Assembly (NCBI GenBank): GCA_950295325.1 | Contig: OX485804.1 | Coordinates: 4,960,001-5,024,000, forward strand | Origin: Polytrichum commune | Lineage: Eukaryota; Streptophyta; Polytrichopsida; Polytrichales; Polytrichaceae | Length of the DNA stretch: 64,000 bases | Direction: 5' to 3' | Shown: positions 12,851-23,989 of the stretch, in pieces | How positions within the stretch are numbered: the stretch's first letter is position 1 | How the letters are laid out: each line of letters starts with the position of its first letter | The notes under the pieces: generated by a model | Seen by the model: the letters and a program-made list of their open reading frames with translations, nothing else | Told to the model about the DNA's origin: nothing | Databases searched by the model: none | Translations under genes and position numbers: made by a program

Positions 12851-15800
12851 ATGGAGTTTGCAAAGATGATGCATGTTTTGAACAATGTTTTTCTACCAAG
12901 AAAACTACCTCAAGAAGACCTTGAATCTACTCTTAATCCCGGCGGAGCTTTTGTTCAATTGGTTGCTCGAGAGGTTGGCGATATTGCAAAAAAGGTGCCA
13001 CTTCCAGAGTTCAAGGAAGTTGCACGCATGATGCAAAGATGGACAGAGGTCCAAGCTAAATCTGTTAGCTGGGAAAAAGTGCATAACAATATCACAAACC
13101 TACGTCAAGGTGAAACTTTTTCTCTTTACGTGAGGGGACAAAATGCTGGTCTTTGTATATCAAGCCCTGTGGTTGCAACCTACCCCACAACTATGGCAGT
13201 GTTTCGTGTTGCGGCAAACTCCGAAGAGGTGATGGCTGCCAAGGGTGACTTGATTGGCATGTTTCCAAGCTGGACTGTCAAGACCAATGTAGAAAGAGTT
13301 CAAAGCGAGAGTTTCGCAAAACAAGTTGCAGTAATGGCGAACAACATATTCTCAGAGACGTTGCCAGAGTCAAGGAAGTCTGGAGTAAAGGTGGCAGAGC
13401 TACGAGATGTGTCTAATGCAAGCTACATGACAAGATGGTTGGTGCTTGCCGTGGCTGGTTGTTCGGAGATTTCAGGTGGGGAGGATACGGTGCGCATAGA
13501 AAAGAAAATCCGTGATGATATCTTATGGCATAGGGCTAAGCAGCCATGGCGACGATCAGGAGAATACATGACTGTCAAAGCGGTTCTCCAAAGCATGTTG
13601 GAACATCAACTAGGACCGTCCAACGGACGAATTTCTTACAAATTGATGTTGATACAAGTCATGATGAACATCTTGCAAGAAAACTACACGAAATTGGAAA
13701 CGGATGTGGTGCTCCAAATGTTGAGCAAGTTGGCTCGACGTCTTTCCAAGATAGATGGTGTGTTTCAAACTGTCTCGGTGCTCCCAGAGATTCTAAACAA
13801 GGGCCAAGAGATTATAGGAAAATGTTCAAAAGTGTTGGTTAGCATCCGTGGACACATTGATGAGCGGTGGCAAAGGATCATTGAGCGAGAGGCATCCCAT
13901 CGTCAAGTGGTTGTGGACATGTCAAAACTCAATTTTGTAGAGCACATCAAGCATTTGCTCAACAATGCCACCCAACACCTTGAGGAGGCTTTGAGTACAT
14001 CACCACAACCTACTCCAATCAAAGCAAGAGCTCCAATTTGTTGTAAACGGAACAAATCCAAAACAATTCCAAATGTTGATATTGTTGTTTCCAACAAAGC
14101 CCAAGTTGATATTGGAGAGGCCCTTCATGGCATTGAGTCTTGGGTGCAAAATGTTCTTTGGCGTGGGCGTGAAGAATGCGATATGCATTTTCAAAGCCCT
14201 TCCCTTTTTAACCTCTTAAGGGTGTACATAAAGAAGGGGAAGGAATACTACAAAGATGACCCTTTGGGATCTAGCCGTATGATACTCGCAACAATCACCA
14301 TTGTTGCAGTACTAGATTATATGGCAACCCGAGTACACCCTTTACTCCAAAACTACAATCATGGTGTAAACACATCAGTCTTGCAAGAGTTACTTTTGCC
14401 CCATCGAGGTGATATGGAACATTTGGCCGAGTTGGAGGCTTATTTTGCTGGGCGTATACACAATGGAAGCTCGGACATTTCTCTAATCAGCGAGGACGTC
14501 CCTTCTATAATGTCTTTTTCAGTGCAATATGCACGCCAAGATCGTGCAATGCAGGAAGTCAAAGAGGAAATTATCGAATTTGGTATTCAAAAGGAGCGAG
14601 AGAAATTGGAGGAAGTATCACAAAGGCGTAGAGATCACGAGCGTCTTCTCCAAAATGCTCAAGCAATATCACACACTCAGTCCACCGATCGATATGGATT
14701 CCCTATCCATTATTCTTCAAACTGCGGAAAATGCAGTTTGGAAAATCAAGCTAAGAACATGACAGTTTCAATCTACGAGTCCCCATTGCCTGCAATTGAT
14801 CATTTACAAGATGCAGTTGTATTTGAATTGGTAAGCCCGACCATTTTGATTGTTCTCCGTGATGCTCTGCATGTTCTCAATAAAGACATATTGGGTGTTG
14901 AAATGGCATCTGATGATAAAAGGGGAACATGGCTAGAGTACGAACCTTTGAAAAGGTGGGTTTCATTCAGTGCATATTCTAGATTGACCACTCTTTGCAG
15001 CACCTCCAAGTTGTTTTTGCAAACGCATTATAATGTCCCACCACACGTTTTAAGTCCAGATGATGCTTTTATCAAGCCGAATGGGTTCAATGTCCATCCA
15101 ATGGAAACTCATAGCAATGTATGTGCAAGCGCCTCCACTTACAAGAAAGAGGGGGACATATCCTCTTCGGTAACATTGGGTGTAGATGGTGTATATAAGT
15201 GCCTCCAATGGACCATGGGTAAAACATCTCACACCGAAAATCGAGTTTTGGCTTGTCAAAATCAGTGCCCCCATGAACTGAACCTATCAGAGTTTAAGGC
15301 ATTTGGAGCACTACGAGCTGGACATCTCCTTCAAGTCCGAAATATTGCTCGGGCCCTGGAGATGCAATCATTGTCGTTTTGCCAACCAAGCGTAGTGAAT
15401 TTATTATCACAATCATTGTGGCAGACCGGTCCACCAATTGTGGGTGGAAACGTCGATGGGTGGGCGCGGGAATCAAACTTGGACTTGCGCAATGAAGCCT
15501 TTGTGGGGTTTGTCATCAAACAACTTGATTCCCTTCTTGAAAGAAATCAAGGAAATTGGAAGGACCATTTGGTCTTGTTGAGCATTGTAACCATAACTGG
15601 GCGCCTTTTGGAATTGTCTGAAGGCACTTGGAACAAGGCAATTGCAAATGTTCTCCTATCATGTCGTAGTGTGGCGGAACATTGGTTGGAAAGAATTGAG
15701 CAAGTGCTCGGAGAGATGTTGGCATCGCCAATAGAAGAGGTCGAAAGGATTCGAACCAAGCTCGTTGAAATAGCAGCCATAGCAGCACTAACTTTTGATG

Positions 15801-18800
15801 TCAATGATCGTCATGTGAGTTTGGTTTTGAGAAACGAGGCCGATGTGACATCTTGGTTGCGGACTATGGCTCGTATTCATGACAATAAATGCTTGAATTC
15901 CAAATCAACTTCGGGAAGGTTCCAAGATTGTTTTGGGCGGAACCTTCTTCGGCAAGTTTGGAATGTAGCGTTGCGATTGGAAGAGAGCTTGAATCAATGG
16001 TTTTCACGTACACGCTATTGCTTGGATGATTTCGTTTCGAAGCATTGGGCTGATGCCGGGCAAGGTCGGTTTGGATCTTGGGTACAATATGATTCACCTT
16101 GCGAGCGTTGGTGGAGGTGTAGTTTTACAATTTTGAACGCCGATGGAAGTGAACGCAACATGACTTTGCAAATGGACACCTTGCGAGGGTCATTTCTTGT
16201 GGATGGATGTCCAGTAGCTCGCCTCCCTTCCACAATAAGCGATCATGAAGACTACAAGAGAGTATTTGGCATGCATGTATTTCAAGTGCAACCCGCAGCA
16301 GCTTGTTCAGGCTCATTTGTGTCTCTCTACAAACTGAAAGGATCCACCTTCACGTTCGCATTACTAGATAACAACCGTCTTCTTGTGAAAGAACGACATC
16401 GTGATGGCTACGAGTTGGAACTCTTTCCAAGTCGGTTTTTCAAAGGCGACCTTCCTTTGCGTCTCATTGAACAACATAGTCATTGGATCCTAAGAGAAGG
16501 AAATGACGCGGGGCTCAAACGATCCAAGCTCATGGACCCCTTTGAAACCCGGGGTTGCATTTTATTTCGTCCGGTCAGGTTTGATGATCTTGGATTTGTT
16601 GACATTGAGGGTGTCCCATTTGTCCTCAATATTGCATTGAAACAAGTGCGTGACATAAAGAGAGGTCGGGACTTGGTGGATATGTGCAGCACTACTGTAC
16701 AAGAGCTTCATAGCAAAGCGCTCCACCGTCTTGAACTGAAGCATTTCATTCATGTCTTTGTCAATGAAGATGATAGGATTGTTGCAGAATTACCACGCAT
16801 GGGGTTGAACTTCAATGTGGATCCAACATCAGGGGAATTTTGGTCTTGCGAGAAACCTGGGTTTTTTGTTTCCAAAGAGCAGGCATTTGGAGCCTTGATT
16901 GGCTTGCATTGCGGTATTGTATTGGAAGAAAAAAATTCATCGGCTCCATGCACCCCAAAACGTTGTATGATAATCCCGCACTTTGTGGGGTTGTTAGAAA
17001 GCAAGATGGCGGGATCCAATTTTGAAAATCACCATGTGGTGGAAATGAAATTTGACGAGTTATGCTCTCCGAGCTTCTTTATCTATGAAGTTGATGACCG
17101 TATGCGTTGTCTTCGAGGTCCGGCAAGTCCAACAGCTTGGCTTTATTTGGCTCTCCTCCATGCTATGACTTCGTACCTATTGCCCGACCCTTTCACTGGC
17201 TTGACTGGAACAGAGTCAGCATTGAGATTGCTCCAGTCCCCACGTTGTTGGACATGTGAGCCGTACAAGGTTGAGGCACATTCTATCTTGAGAGCCATTG
17301 CGCAACTATCCCCAACTCGAACGTGGTATCCAAAACATTTGCAATGTATGCAGAGTGTTGAATGGCCTGCAACAATGTACTCGTCTACATCTCTTGATGC
17401 TTTTCAACTAGTGGTTGGCAGACTCATTGCCGATAATGCGCGCCTCAAATTCCTTTTCCCCATCTCAAACGAGTTGGATTTGCTTCCACCTCAAGAGGAT
17501 TCTAAACTCTCTCTCAAATATTATTGGAGGTCTCGGGATGTCTTTGGAAAGGAAGCGCAAATGAATGTTGATTTGGAGCAACACTTTGGAGGACGGCCAT
17601 CGTTGAGTGTGACATATATGAATTTGTCAACCGAGGAGCTTGATGATTTCAAGAAACATGATTTTTTGCGAAACTTGGTCGAAGCAGGACACACGTGGAG
17701 GCATATTTTGATATCTCAGAGATCGGACTTGCTAAAATCTCATTTGCTGAATTGCGAGAAGTTAGCCGGTGTTAGCACTGAAGGCTTTTATGGAAACCCA
17801 ACTGTCTATGCTTGGCGGGGTATAAGTGGGAGTAATTTCTCTCAATATTTTCTCAATCTGTATAATTTTGCTAGAATGGCTCAAGAACAAGACCGATGCA
17901 GAGAATTCACCTTTCTTCTAGCATTCCTAGCATATTCATCTGTGCATCGTCTACCTTTGTCCGTGCTTCATTGCGTTGCGGTTCATGCAAGGGATTTCAA
18001 GTCCTTAAAACCACCGGTGCATGAAAGCTACGAAGACACCAATGAAGTTGAGTTTGACATGATTATGGTACAGTCTGTGGTGGATAGCCACAAGATTTCT
18101 TTTGAGGGTTGGATGTCGAAGGAAGGTGGGAGTCCAATACTACATGAATCGAGGAATGCCTTCCTTACAAGGAAAAAACATGAATTCCAAAGGATCCAAG
18201 CAGCAGAAGGTAATGATATTACTAAAACTGCGCGGGAAAGATGGCCAACCAAGCTTCCATATTCTGGTTCATTAAAGACTATTGACAAGGGCCTAGCTAT
18301 TAAGAAAATCAACGATCTTTTTGAACGATGGTCCCGCAACAAAGAACTCCATGACTTTGTGGCCATGGTGGAGAAGAAAGTGTTGGATATTTGCTATGAT
18401 CCTACATTTGTATTGGAACATGGGCCTCTTCAGGCACCCATCAACTTGCTCACCAGACACAAAAAACAACCCTTTCGCTTGGTAACCCTTCCACATATGT
18501 CGGGCACACTTTCAGACTCACTCACGAACCAATCGGTGTTTCGATCGGGAAACTTTGGGCCAGACATTAGCTCATCCGAACCCACAAGACCAAATTGCAA
18601 ACCGGATGATGGGTTGCCACCCTTTCCTTTGCAAGAGGAAAATGAATCTTGCGAGATTGCCAAGAAATTCAACAACGACATGAGAACAAGTTGGAAAGAG
18701 CACCACAAACTTCAACATGGACCGCCACTTGTTGTGGAGAAAGTGCGGATCATCGAGAAATTAAGGGTTTGTAAAGCAAAATCGACTGCTCTATGGGATC

Positions 18801-19507
18801 AAATATGTGATGTTTTGAAACCGCGGGACGTGGTGGGGCAAGCATTAGAAGCTGCCGGGCTAAGGTGCCGAGTTGTGCCAGTTATTTTGCTTCCGCTTAT
18901 AATGAGAGGGGAGTTAGAGTTGCAAAATCTTCGGGTTGGTCTTGGTGCTCTAGCAGTTTTGTGGACGTTGGAGCAACAAGCAGAACGTTGCTTGCGAATG
19001 GTGCAATCAAACGAGTCTCCACAGGAGAACGTTGCATTGCAAAAAGAGTTGGCCAATGTCGGTCATTCAAACTGGCAGCCAGAGGATCACCCAGAGTGGC
19101 TCATTCTTGAGCTTGAAGGAGACTATCTGATGCGAATTGTCCAAGTTGATGTCGCCAATAAGATGTTACACCCAGATGGCAACGAGAATGTGGTTTTGCA
19201 ATTGAATATGGGTGAAGGCAAGACTAGTGTGATTGTGCCTGCTCTTTGTGCTTCTATTTCTAATGGTGTGCAATATGCACGCCTCACAGTCCTCAGCTCT
19301 TTATTCCGCATGAATTTCGATGCATTGGCCTTCAAGCTCGGCGGATTGCTAAACCGACGAGTATACACCTTCCCTTATCGACGCGACATAAATATTAACA
19401 AGGAAAAAGTGCGTGTAATAAAGAAGCTGTCTTCAGTGTTCGCCTATCCAATGACGAAGTCGATGATGCCCGGCCCACATTCGTGTACATTGGGGTCTGA
19501 ACAATGA
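12851..19507 (+). CDS. DUF3638-family giant protein, C-terminally truncated (copy A)
   Basis: An uninterrupted 2218-codon ORF. The start is supported by an in-frame TAA at 12836-12838 and a good context (GAAATGG). Around residues 220-280 the motif LWHRAKQPWRRSG followed by a YKLMLIQVMMNIL helix matches the N-terminal half of large DUF3638/DUF3645 proteins. A Walker A motif, NMGEGKTSVIVPAL, sits at about residues 2117-2131, followed by FKLGGLLNRRVYTFPYRRDI, which is diagnostic of DUF3638. The family is best known as ~2500-3300-residue proteins in fungi and protists; biochemical function is not established. Here the ORF stops about 95 residues after Walker A, so the rest of the ATPase-like domain and DUF3645 are missing. 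No continuation is visible in the next 900 bp. It faces the HAD gene on -. Whether it is expressed is unknown. Confidence 0.8.
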   Translation: MEFAKMMHVLNNVFLPRKLPQEDLESTLNPGGAFVQLVAREVGDIAKKVPLPEFKEVARMMQRWTEVQAKSVSWEKVHNNITNLRQGETFSLYVRGQNAGLCISSPVVATYPTTMAVFRVAANSEEVMAAKGDLIGMFPSWTVKTNVERVQSESFAKQVAVMANNIFSETLPESRKSGVKVAELRDVSNASYMTRWLVLAVAGCSEISGGEDTVRIEKKIRDDILWHRAKQPWRRSGEYMTVKAVLQSMLEHQLGPSNGRISYKLMLIQVMMNILQENYTKLETDVVLQMLSKLARRLSKIDGVFQTVSVLPEILNKGQEIIGKCSKVLVSIRGHIDERWQRIIEREASHRQVVVDMSKLNFVEHIKHLLNNATQHLEEALSTSPQPTPIKARAPICCKRNKSKTIPNVDIVVSNKAQVDIGEALHGIESWVQNVLWRGREECDMHFQSPSLFNLLRVYIKKGKEYYKDDPLGSSRMILATITIVAVLDYMATRVHPLLQNYNHGVNTSVLQELLLPHRGDMEHLAELEAYFAGRIHNGSSDISLISEDVPSIMSFSVQYARQDRAMQEVKEEIIEFGIQKEREKLEEVSQRRRDHERLLQNAQAISHTQSTDRYGFPIHYSSNCGKCSLENQAKNMTVSIYESPLPAIDHLQDAVVFELVSPTILIVLRDALHVLNKDILGVEMASDDKRGTWLEYEPLKRWVSFSAYSRLTTLCSTSKLFLQTHYNVPPHVLSPDDAFIKPNGFNVHPMETHSNVCASASTYKKEGDISSSVTLGVDGVYKCLQWTMGKTSHTENRVLACQNQCPHELNLSEFKAFGALRAGHLLQVRNIARALEMQSLSFCQPSVVNLLSQSLWQTGPPIVGGNVDGWARESNLDLRNEAFVGFVIKQLDSLLERNQGNWKDHLVLLSIVTITGRLLELSEGTWNKAIANVLLSCRSVAEHWLERIEQVLGEMLASPIEEVERIRTKLVEIAAIAALTFDVNDRHVSLVLRNEADVTSWLRTMARIHDNKCLNSKSTSGRFQDCFGRNLLRQVWNVALRLEESLNQWFSRTRYCLDDFVSKHWADAGQGRFGSWVQYDSPCERWWRCSFTILNADGSERNMTLQMDTLRGSFLVDGCPVARLPSTISDHEDYKRVFGMHVFQVQPAAACSGSFVSLYKLKGSTFTFALLDNNRLLVKERHRDGYELELFPSRFFKGDLPLRLIEQHSHWILREGNDAGLKRSKLMDPFETRGCILFRPVRFDDLGFVDIEGVPFVLNIALKQVRDIKRGRDLVDMCSTTVQELHSKALHRLELKHFIHVFVNEDDRIVAELPRMGLNFNVDPTSGEFWSCEKPGFFVSKEQAFGALIGLHCGIVLEEKNSSAPCTPKRCMIIPHFVGLLESKMAGSNFENHHVVEMKFDELCSPSFFIYEVDDRMRCLRGPASPTAWLYLALLHAMTSYLLPDPFTGLTGTESALRLLQSPRCWTCEPYKVEAHSILRAIAQLSPTRTWYPKHLQCMQSVEWPATMYSSTSLDAFQLVVGRLIADNARLKFLFPISNELDLLPPQEDSKLSLKYYWRSRDVFGKEAQMNVDLEQHFGGRPSLSVTYMNLSTEELDDFKKHDFLRNLVEAGHTWRHILISQRSDLLKSHLLNCEKLAGVSTEGFYGNPTVYAWRGISGSNFSQYFLNLYNFARMAQEQDRCREFTFLLAFLAYSSVHRLPLSVLHCVAVHARDFKSLKPPVHESYEDTNEVEFDMIMVQSVVDSHKISFEGWMSKEGGSPILHESRNAFLTRKKHEFQRIQAAEGNDITKTARERWPTKLPYSGSLKTIDKGLAIKKINDLFERWSRNKELHDFVAMVEKKVLDICYDPTFVLEHGPLQAPINLLTRHKKQPFRLVTLPHMSGTLSDSLTNQSVFRSGNFGPDISSSEPTRPNCKPDDGLPPFPLQEENESCEIAKKFNNDMRTSWKEHHKLQHGPPLVVEKVRIIEKLRVCKAKSTALWDQICDVLKPRDVVGQALEAAGLRCRVVPVILLPLIMRGELELQNLRVGLGALAVLWTLEQQAERCLRMVQSNESPQENVALQKELANVGHSNWQPEDHPEWLILELEGDYLMRIVQVDVANKMLHPDGNENVVLQLNMGEGKTSVIVPALCASISNGVQYARLTVLSSLFRMNFDALAFKLGGLLNRRVYTFPYRRDININKEKVRVIKKLSSVFAYPMTKSMMPGPHSCTLGSEQ

Positions 19508-19610
19508 CCATAAATATATATAATGAAGTGGGTTAGTATAAGTGGTTACAAGTTACGGATGGAAGTCCGAAAAACCCAAGAAGTTGAAATGCACTAATAC
19601 ACGGAAATCA

Positions 19611-20045
19611 TCAAGGAAAAACTTGAGAATGCCAATAGTTGGGCACCTTCGCCTTTGGGGCGCTGGTTAGAGCTTTTGGGACATCGACGGGTGTAGATAC
19701 AAGCCCGAGAGGGACGTTCGCAAACGCCGGGACATCAATTTGGGGTTCATCCATGCAAAGGCGTCTGGTCGACCGTGGATTACGGACGTGCTTCTCACTG
19801 CGGAGGGGAGATGGAGATGGACTTGGAGAGTAATTGAGTTTTGCAACCTTTGCAGGAGGGCTATCCACGACTCCGTCTTCAAACCCGGAGTCTTTGGAGT
19901 AATCAACAGCAGAGGCAGCATCGACGGCCGAATATTGGAATAGTGAAGGCATTGCAACGTCGCTCATACCAAGGGAAAGGGAGCCGGTGTCTGCCTGAGA
20001 TGCAGACATGCCATTGACGACACTTTTGGGTGCTTGGTGAGGCAA
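19611..20045 (-). CDS. Ser/Pro-rich ORF downstream of the HAD gene (copy A)
   Basis: An open frame of about 144 codons begins with TTG at 20045, directly after a good 3' splice-site sequence (TTTTTGTGTCTTAG). This suggests a downstream exon of the HAD gene on the same strand rather than an independent gene. The product is low-complexity: SPSPSPSP, PPAKVAKL and a PAFANVPLG stretch. I cannot find a convincing donor in the HAD exon before its stop codon, so the exon link is unproved. The sequence is the same as that of 44708-45142. Confidence 0.35.
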   Translation of the reverse strand: MPHQAPKSVVNGMSASQADTGSLSLGMSDVAMPSLFQYSAVDAASAVDYSKDSGFEDGVVDSPPAKVAKLNYSPSPSPSPLRSEKHVRNPRSTRRLCMDEPQIDVPAFANVPLGLVSTPVDVPKALTSAPKAKVPNYWHSQVFP

Positions 20046-20137
20046 CTAAGACACAAAAATACATTACAAAGATAAGGGGAGAAATGTTAGATATTTACAT
20101 GGAGAGTCCAAGTACAAACCCAAAATCATCAAAGTTT

Positions 20138-20427
20138 TCATATTAATTTATTGAGTCTAGCGTAGCCGTACAATCTCCTAAATTCCTCATCTTGTGGGCC
20201 TAGAGGCCTATTGCCAATTGGGTTGGAGAGCACAAAATCCGGGACACTTCCGGGGTGATAGGCAAGCCTCCTAATGTAGGGTCCTAGTTCACTCTCTAGA
20301 AAGTTGTCATTTCTATCGCTTTCCCAAGGATCCGGGAATATGCAATTGCCCGGGGGACTGAGAATACTCTTTGCCGGGCTGTCGTCAATGAGGAGTGTGT
20401 TATCCGGGGTGGGCCAACAACCGTGGG
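20138..20427 (-). pseudogene. 3' part of FCP1-like HAD gene, cut by E1 (copy A)
   Basis: Codes the C-terminal ~96 residues of the HAD protein seen whole at 45235-45954, from HGCWPTPDN through the acid motif LLIDDSP to the stop. The N-terminal half, including catalytic motif I, is missing because the LTR of element E1 starts at 20428. The frame runs on into the LTR as a chimeric ORF (to 20467). A single base differs from copy B in this part (C/T near 20358). It cannot encode an active phosphatase. Confidence 0.85.
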
Positions 20428-21401
20428 TGTCGCAACCCTTGCTAGCCCCCCTTGACCATCTTGCCAATTTTCAATTCTAGCAAAGGTTACGAGTGCCTAA
20501 CCCTTCGCATACCGCCATGCTAATGGTTAGCTCCTCTAACCCCGGACCAATAGTTCATAGGAGGGAACCAACCCTCCTACTTTGCTTTCGGGACTCACCC
20601 CTTAATCGGTAACCCATTTCCCCAATGTGGACTTCCATCCATGGAAGTCCAATCCCATGTTGATCATCGCGTTGCCGGAGCAACACTACAACAACCCGAA
20701 CCATACTAGGCAACTATGGCCTCACAATGGGCCAATGCCCATGGAGGCCTTGCCGTTCGGCCTCGGGTGGGTGAGGCCACACCACCTCACCCATATAAGC
20801 CTCTAGGACTTCACGCGGGGCCCCTACCCCACCGTCAACCAACCTCTTGTCTCTCTACCAAGAGTTGGGGCCAAGTGGACATTTTCCTTTAGCTGCTGGG
20901 CCTAGAACCGCCCAGCAGCTTCAGACCATCATAACTTCCTTGTATGATGTCTGATCATAACAACCAACCACTCCATCTTCATCTACGCTTCACGTAGATG
21001 CCGATGGACTCCTCACTTGCCCCATTCGGGCAAGTATTGAGGAAGTTATGGCTGTTTGAACCTTGGCAGTCCCGGGAATCACTCCCAGGCACTGCTGTAA
21101 CAGGGTGCTGTCCCGGGACAGCGCCCCACTCAAATGGCCATAACTCCTAGCTCACACCTCCGATTGAGGTGTTCTTGAGCTTTCTAGAATCACCACGCCA
21201 TGAGCTACGCATAGCTCATGGCCTTTCCCTTGTGCCTCCTAGTCTTTGTGGGTGGGAGGCGTTCCCAACGCCCGGGGCCCTCACCCACACTAGGATCACT
21301 TGGGCCCTCTCACCAACGGCGCCACAAGTCCCGGGTGTCACTCCGGGGTCCCCCTTGTGCCCATGGTGTTTCGGGCACTCCTCAAGGAGAGGTGCGCGAC
21401 A
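20428..21401 (-). repeat. 3' LTR of E1 (974 bp)
   Basis: In + orientation it begins TGTCGCAACC and ends GTGCGCGACA, so the ends are TGTCGC/GCGACA inverted, as in the E2 LTR. It contains the same hairpins as E2, for example the CCATGAGCTA/TAGCTCATGG stem at 21198-21221. A purine-rich tract (minus strand GGTGGGGGTGAG, about 21402-21413) adjoins it and is the likely polypurine tract. Confidence 0.9.
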
Positions 21402-22402
21402 CTCACCCCCACCAAACGGAGTCGATGCCCTCATCGACTATACTCGTAGTCGGCACACCAATTTTCAAGTTGCCATCCTCTATGGTGCGGCATTGTGTTT
21501 ACCTTAGGGCGCGACCCCCACAATGCATCTTCAAATTTGGCATAGTCCCAAAGGTGTCGTTCCTAGGTGGTCCGTTAGCGACCTTGGATCTCTCCTCCAA
21601 GGACCTAACCTACACTAGACCCACCTACTTTGGGACACACTTGGGTTGCCCCTCCTTTGGGGCATCCCCCGTTAGGCTCCACTAGCCTAACATGACACAT
21701 CTAGGCGAGACCTCAACGCTTCCACTAAGTTGTCTCGGTTGCAACTCCGAGATGACTTTCCATTGTTAAGCCACGCCTCGATCGCACGGGGGTGATGCCA
21801 AGTCCCGCCCGACTCGGTTCCCACTTTGCTCTTTCGAGACATGGGTTCATGACTCCCATGCGCCAACTCTCGTTAGCTCGCGGGTAGCACTTTTATGAGC
21901 ACGCGCCATCACCTTGCCCCCGCCCGGACAAGCCCACAACTAAGAAGTTTCTTGGTTTTATCCAAGGCCCCTCCAAGCCATGGCCCCCAATTACTCGGCT
22001 TACCCAACCTAGTTTGGCATATCTATTCCCCCTCTTCCATTAACCAAGCACAAGTACAAGACTAGGACCTCATCTCATACTTTTCTCTTTGCACCACTAA
22101 AGTTTGGACTTTATTTCCTCAAGCCAAAGAACAAGTTCATGTTGTGGAGCAATTAACCTCGAAGCTAAGTGTGCTACTAGCGTCTCTCCCCCACTAAAGG
22201 AGATTGATGTCCTCATCAATGCCTACGCCTCATTTTATTGGAATGTCTAGCCTTAGTTTATTCAAAGTGCTTTACCAATTCCTTGGCGTTCACCATGTCC
22301 CTTGCCGCCACCTAAGCGATTTCTTTCTACCATTTCACCAAGTACTTCTTTGTACATTTTCTTTCATTTTCACTTGGGCTTCCTACACTTGAGGATGCCC
22401 TC
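21402..22402 (-). other. E1 untranslated stretch between pol and 3' LTR
   Basis: About 1 kb without coding sense. A second purine-rich run (minus AGTGGGGGAGAGACG) lies near 22185. E2 carries the matching sequence near 63800. Confidence 0.6.
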
Positions 22403-23660
22403 TTACCTCATATTCCAAATAACCTCCACAAGGTCGGGACGTGGCCTAATCACTTCCTTGTGATCGGGCCACAAGGTGTCGTCTTTAAATGGCTTTAGTA
22501 ATGAGAGATGAAATGTCGGATGCACTTTGATCTCGGGCGGTAATTCCAACTTATATATGTCCTTGAACACTTGTTCCACAATGGGAAACGGAGCTCCAAT
22601 TTTGGACATGAACTTTGGAGTGAGGCCTTCCGGCTAAGTGACATTGTTCACATTCAACAACACCTTTTGGCCCACCTCATTCTCCACTTCGCGTCTTCGG
22701 CATTGACTTGCACTCCGTAGCACCTTCGGGCTTTCTCCACCACCAACTTGGTCATCTCCAAGACTTGTTTACCATCCTTGGCCAAGTCCTCACCATCTTG
22801 GTTGAACTCTAGTGTTGAATGTGCCCCCTCGAGAGCTAGGTTAATAGGTTGGAGCGCATCCACTCCATAAGCCACCACGAAAGACCACCCCTTGGTAGCC
22901 AAGTGCGTGGCTACATTGCAATTACACTCCGCTCGACCCACATAGTCCGCCCAATCTCCTTGGTCCGCCCCCACCAAGTTCCTCAAGTATTGCTTCAAGA
23001 CTCCATTCACACGCTCCGTTTTCTCATCCATTTGGGAATGCAAGGCCGTGCTAAACCTTAGTTTCATTCCGACCTCCTTAGATAAATGCATTGAAAATGC
23101 ACTTGTGAACTTTGAATCTTGATCCCACACAATCACTCTTGGCAACCCATGGTGCCTCAACCATCCTTTGAGAAAAGGCTATGCGGTCTCCAACGCGGTG
23201 GCGGTTCCCACAATCGGCACCATGTGTGCCAACTTGGCAAACCGCTCTACCATCAACAAGATGACATCATACCCATGTGATTCCGGCAAACTTGTGATCA
23301 AGTCCATGCACATACTATGCCATGACGCCGACGGGATAGGCAACGGTTGCAAGAAACCGCCTTGCTTTTGGTAAGAGGCTCGGTTCACTTGGCACTTTAT
23401 TCACGCCTTTACAAAGTGGGTTATATCCTCCCTTATGCACCCCCAATGGTACCTCTTTGACACCATTCTATGGCGGTTGTTTCTTTCTCCTTTATTGTCG
23501 GCAATAGGACTATCACATTCTTCCTTCAAAACCGATAGCCTCAACTTGCCTTGTGGCACATACACCCGACTTTGTATGCACTTGAACAATCCATCCACCA
23601 ACTTAACCTCTTTGAGCACCTTGCTCTTGCGAAGCTCACCTAAAAGCATTTGTGCTTTGG
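22403..23660 (-). pseudogene. E1 integrase and pol tail (degraded)
   Basis: Minus-strand frames hold a Ty3/gypsy integrase core in pieces. One piece has CMDLITSLP with the first catalytic Asp (23179-23388). The next has VIVWDQDSKFTS with the second Asp and KTERVN with the catalytic Glu (22654-23160). The C-terminal piece contains PPEIKVHPTFHLSLLKPF (22403-22609), typical of the gypsy integrase C-terminal region. An in-frame stop separates the first two pieces. The zinc-finger end is at 23401-23649. The D,D,E residues survive in E1, but the enzyme cannot be made from one frame. Confidence 0.8.
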
Positions 23661-23989
23661 GGTAGTAAATTTACCCCTCCCGTATCTTGCATCACAAGTT
23701 TCCTTCGCCGGCACACATTAGCCACAAGGTTTGGATGGTTCTCATTGCTTGGAACTCTTCCGGTCTACTTCGCGCATCCGGCACCACATTTCCACGGTCC
23801 GGTTTGTGGATCAAATCCACGTTCATAAGCGCCAAACTATCATGCCACCGCAATGACTTGGCGCTCACTTGCGCTTGAATGTCAAAATTCTTTTAGGACA
23901 CATTGTCCATATAGACCTTTGCTTTGTGCGACCCCAAATAATGTCGCCACATCTTCAAGTAATGCACTACGGCAAAGAAGTTGTTTGGC

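Larger units (their letters stand above)
313..20427 (+). repeat. Large direct duplication, copy A (20.1 kb)
   Basis: This block recurs at 25396-45524. The offset is 25083 at the left end, 25106 around 10860-11420 and 25097 across the long ORF, so a few indels separate the copies. Order inside: LTR tail, hAT remnant, ~180-bp tandem array, non-coding stretch, DUF3638-type ORF, partial HAD gene. Copy A ends where element E1 begins at 20428. Near-identity at both ends contrasts with visible divergence between about 9350 and 16100. Confidence 0.95.

Noticed and set aside
12851-19507. Many 60-110-codon antisense ORFs under the giant ORF
   Set aside because: They are frame shadows repeated at the same places in copy B and show no domains.
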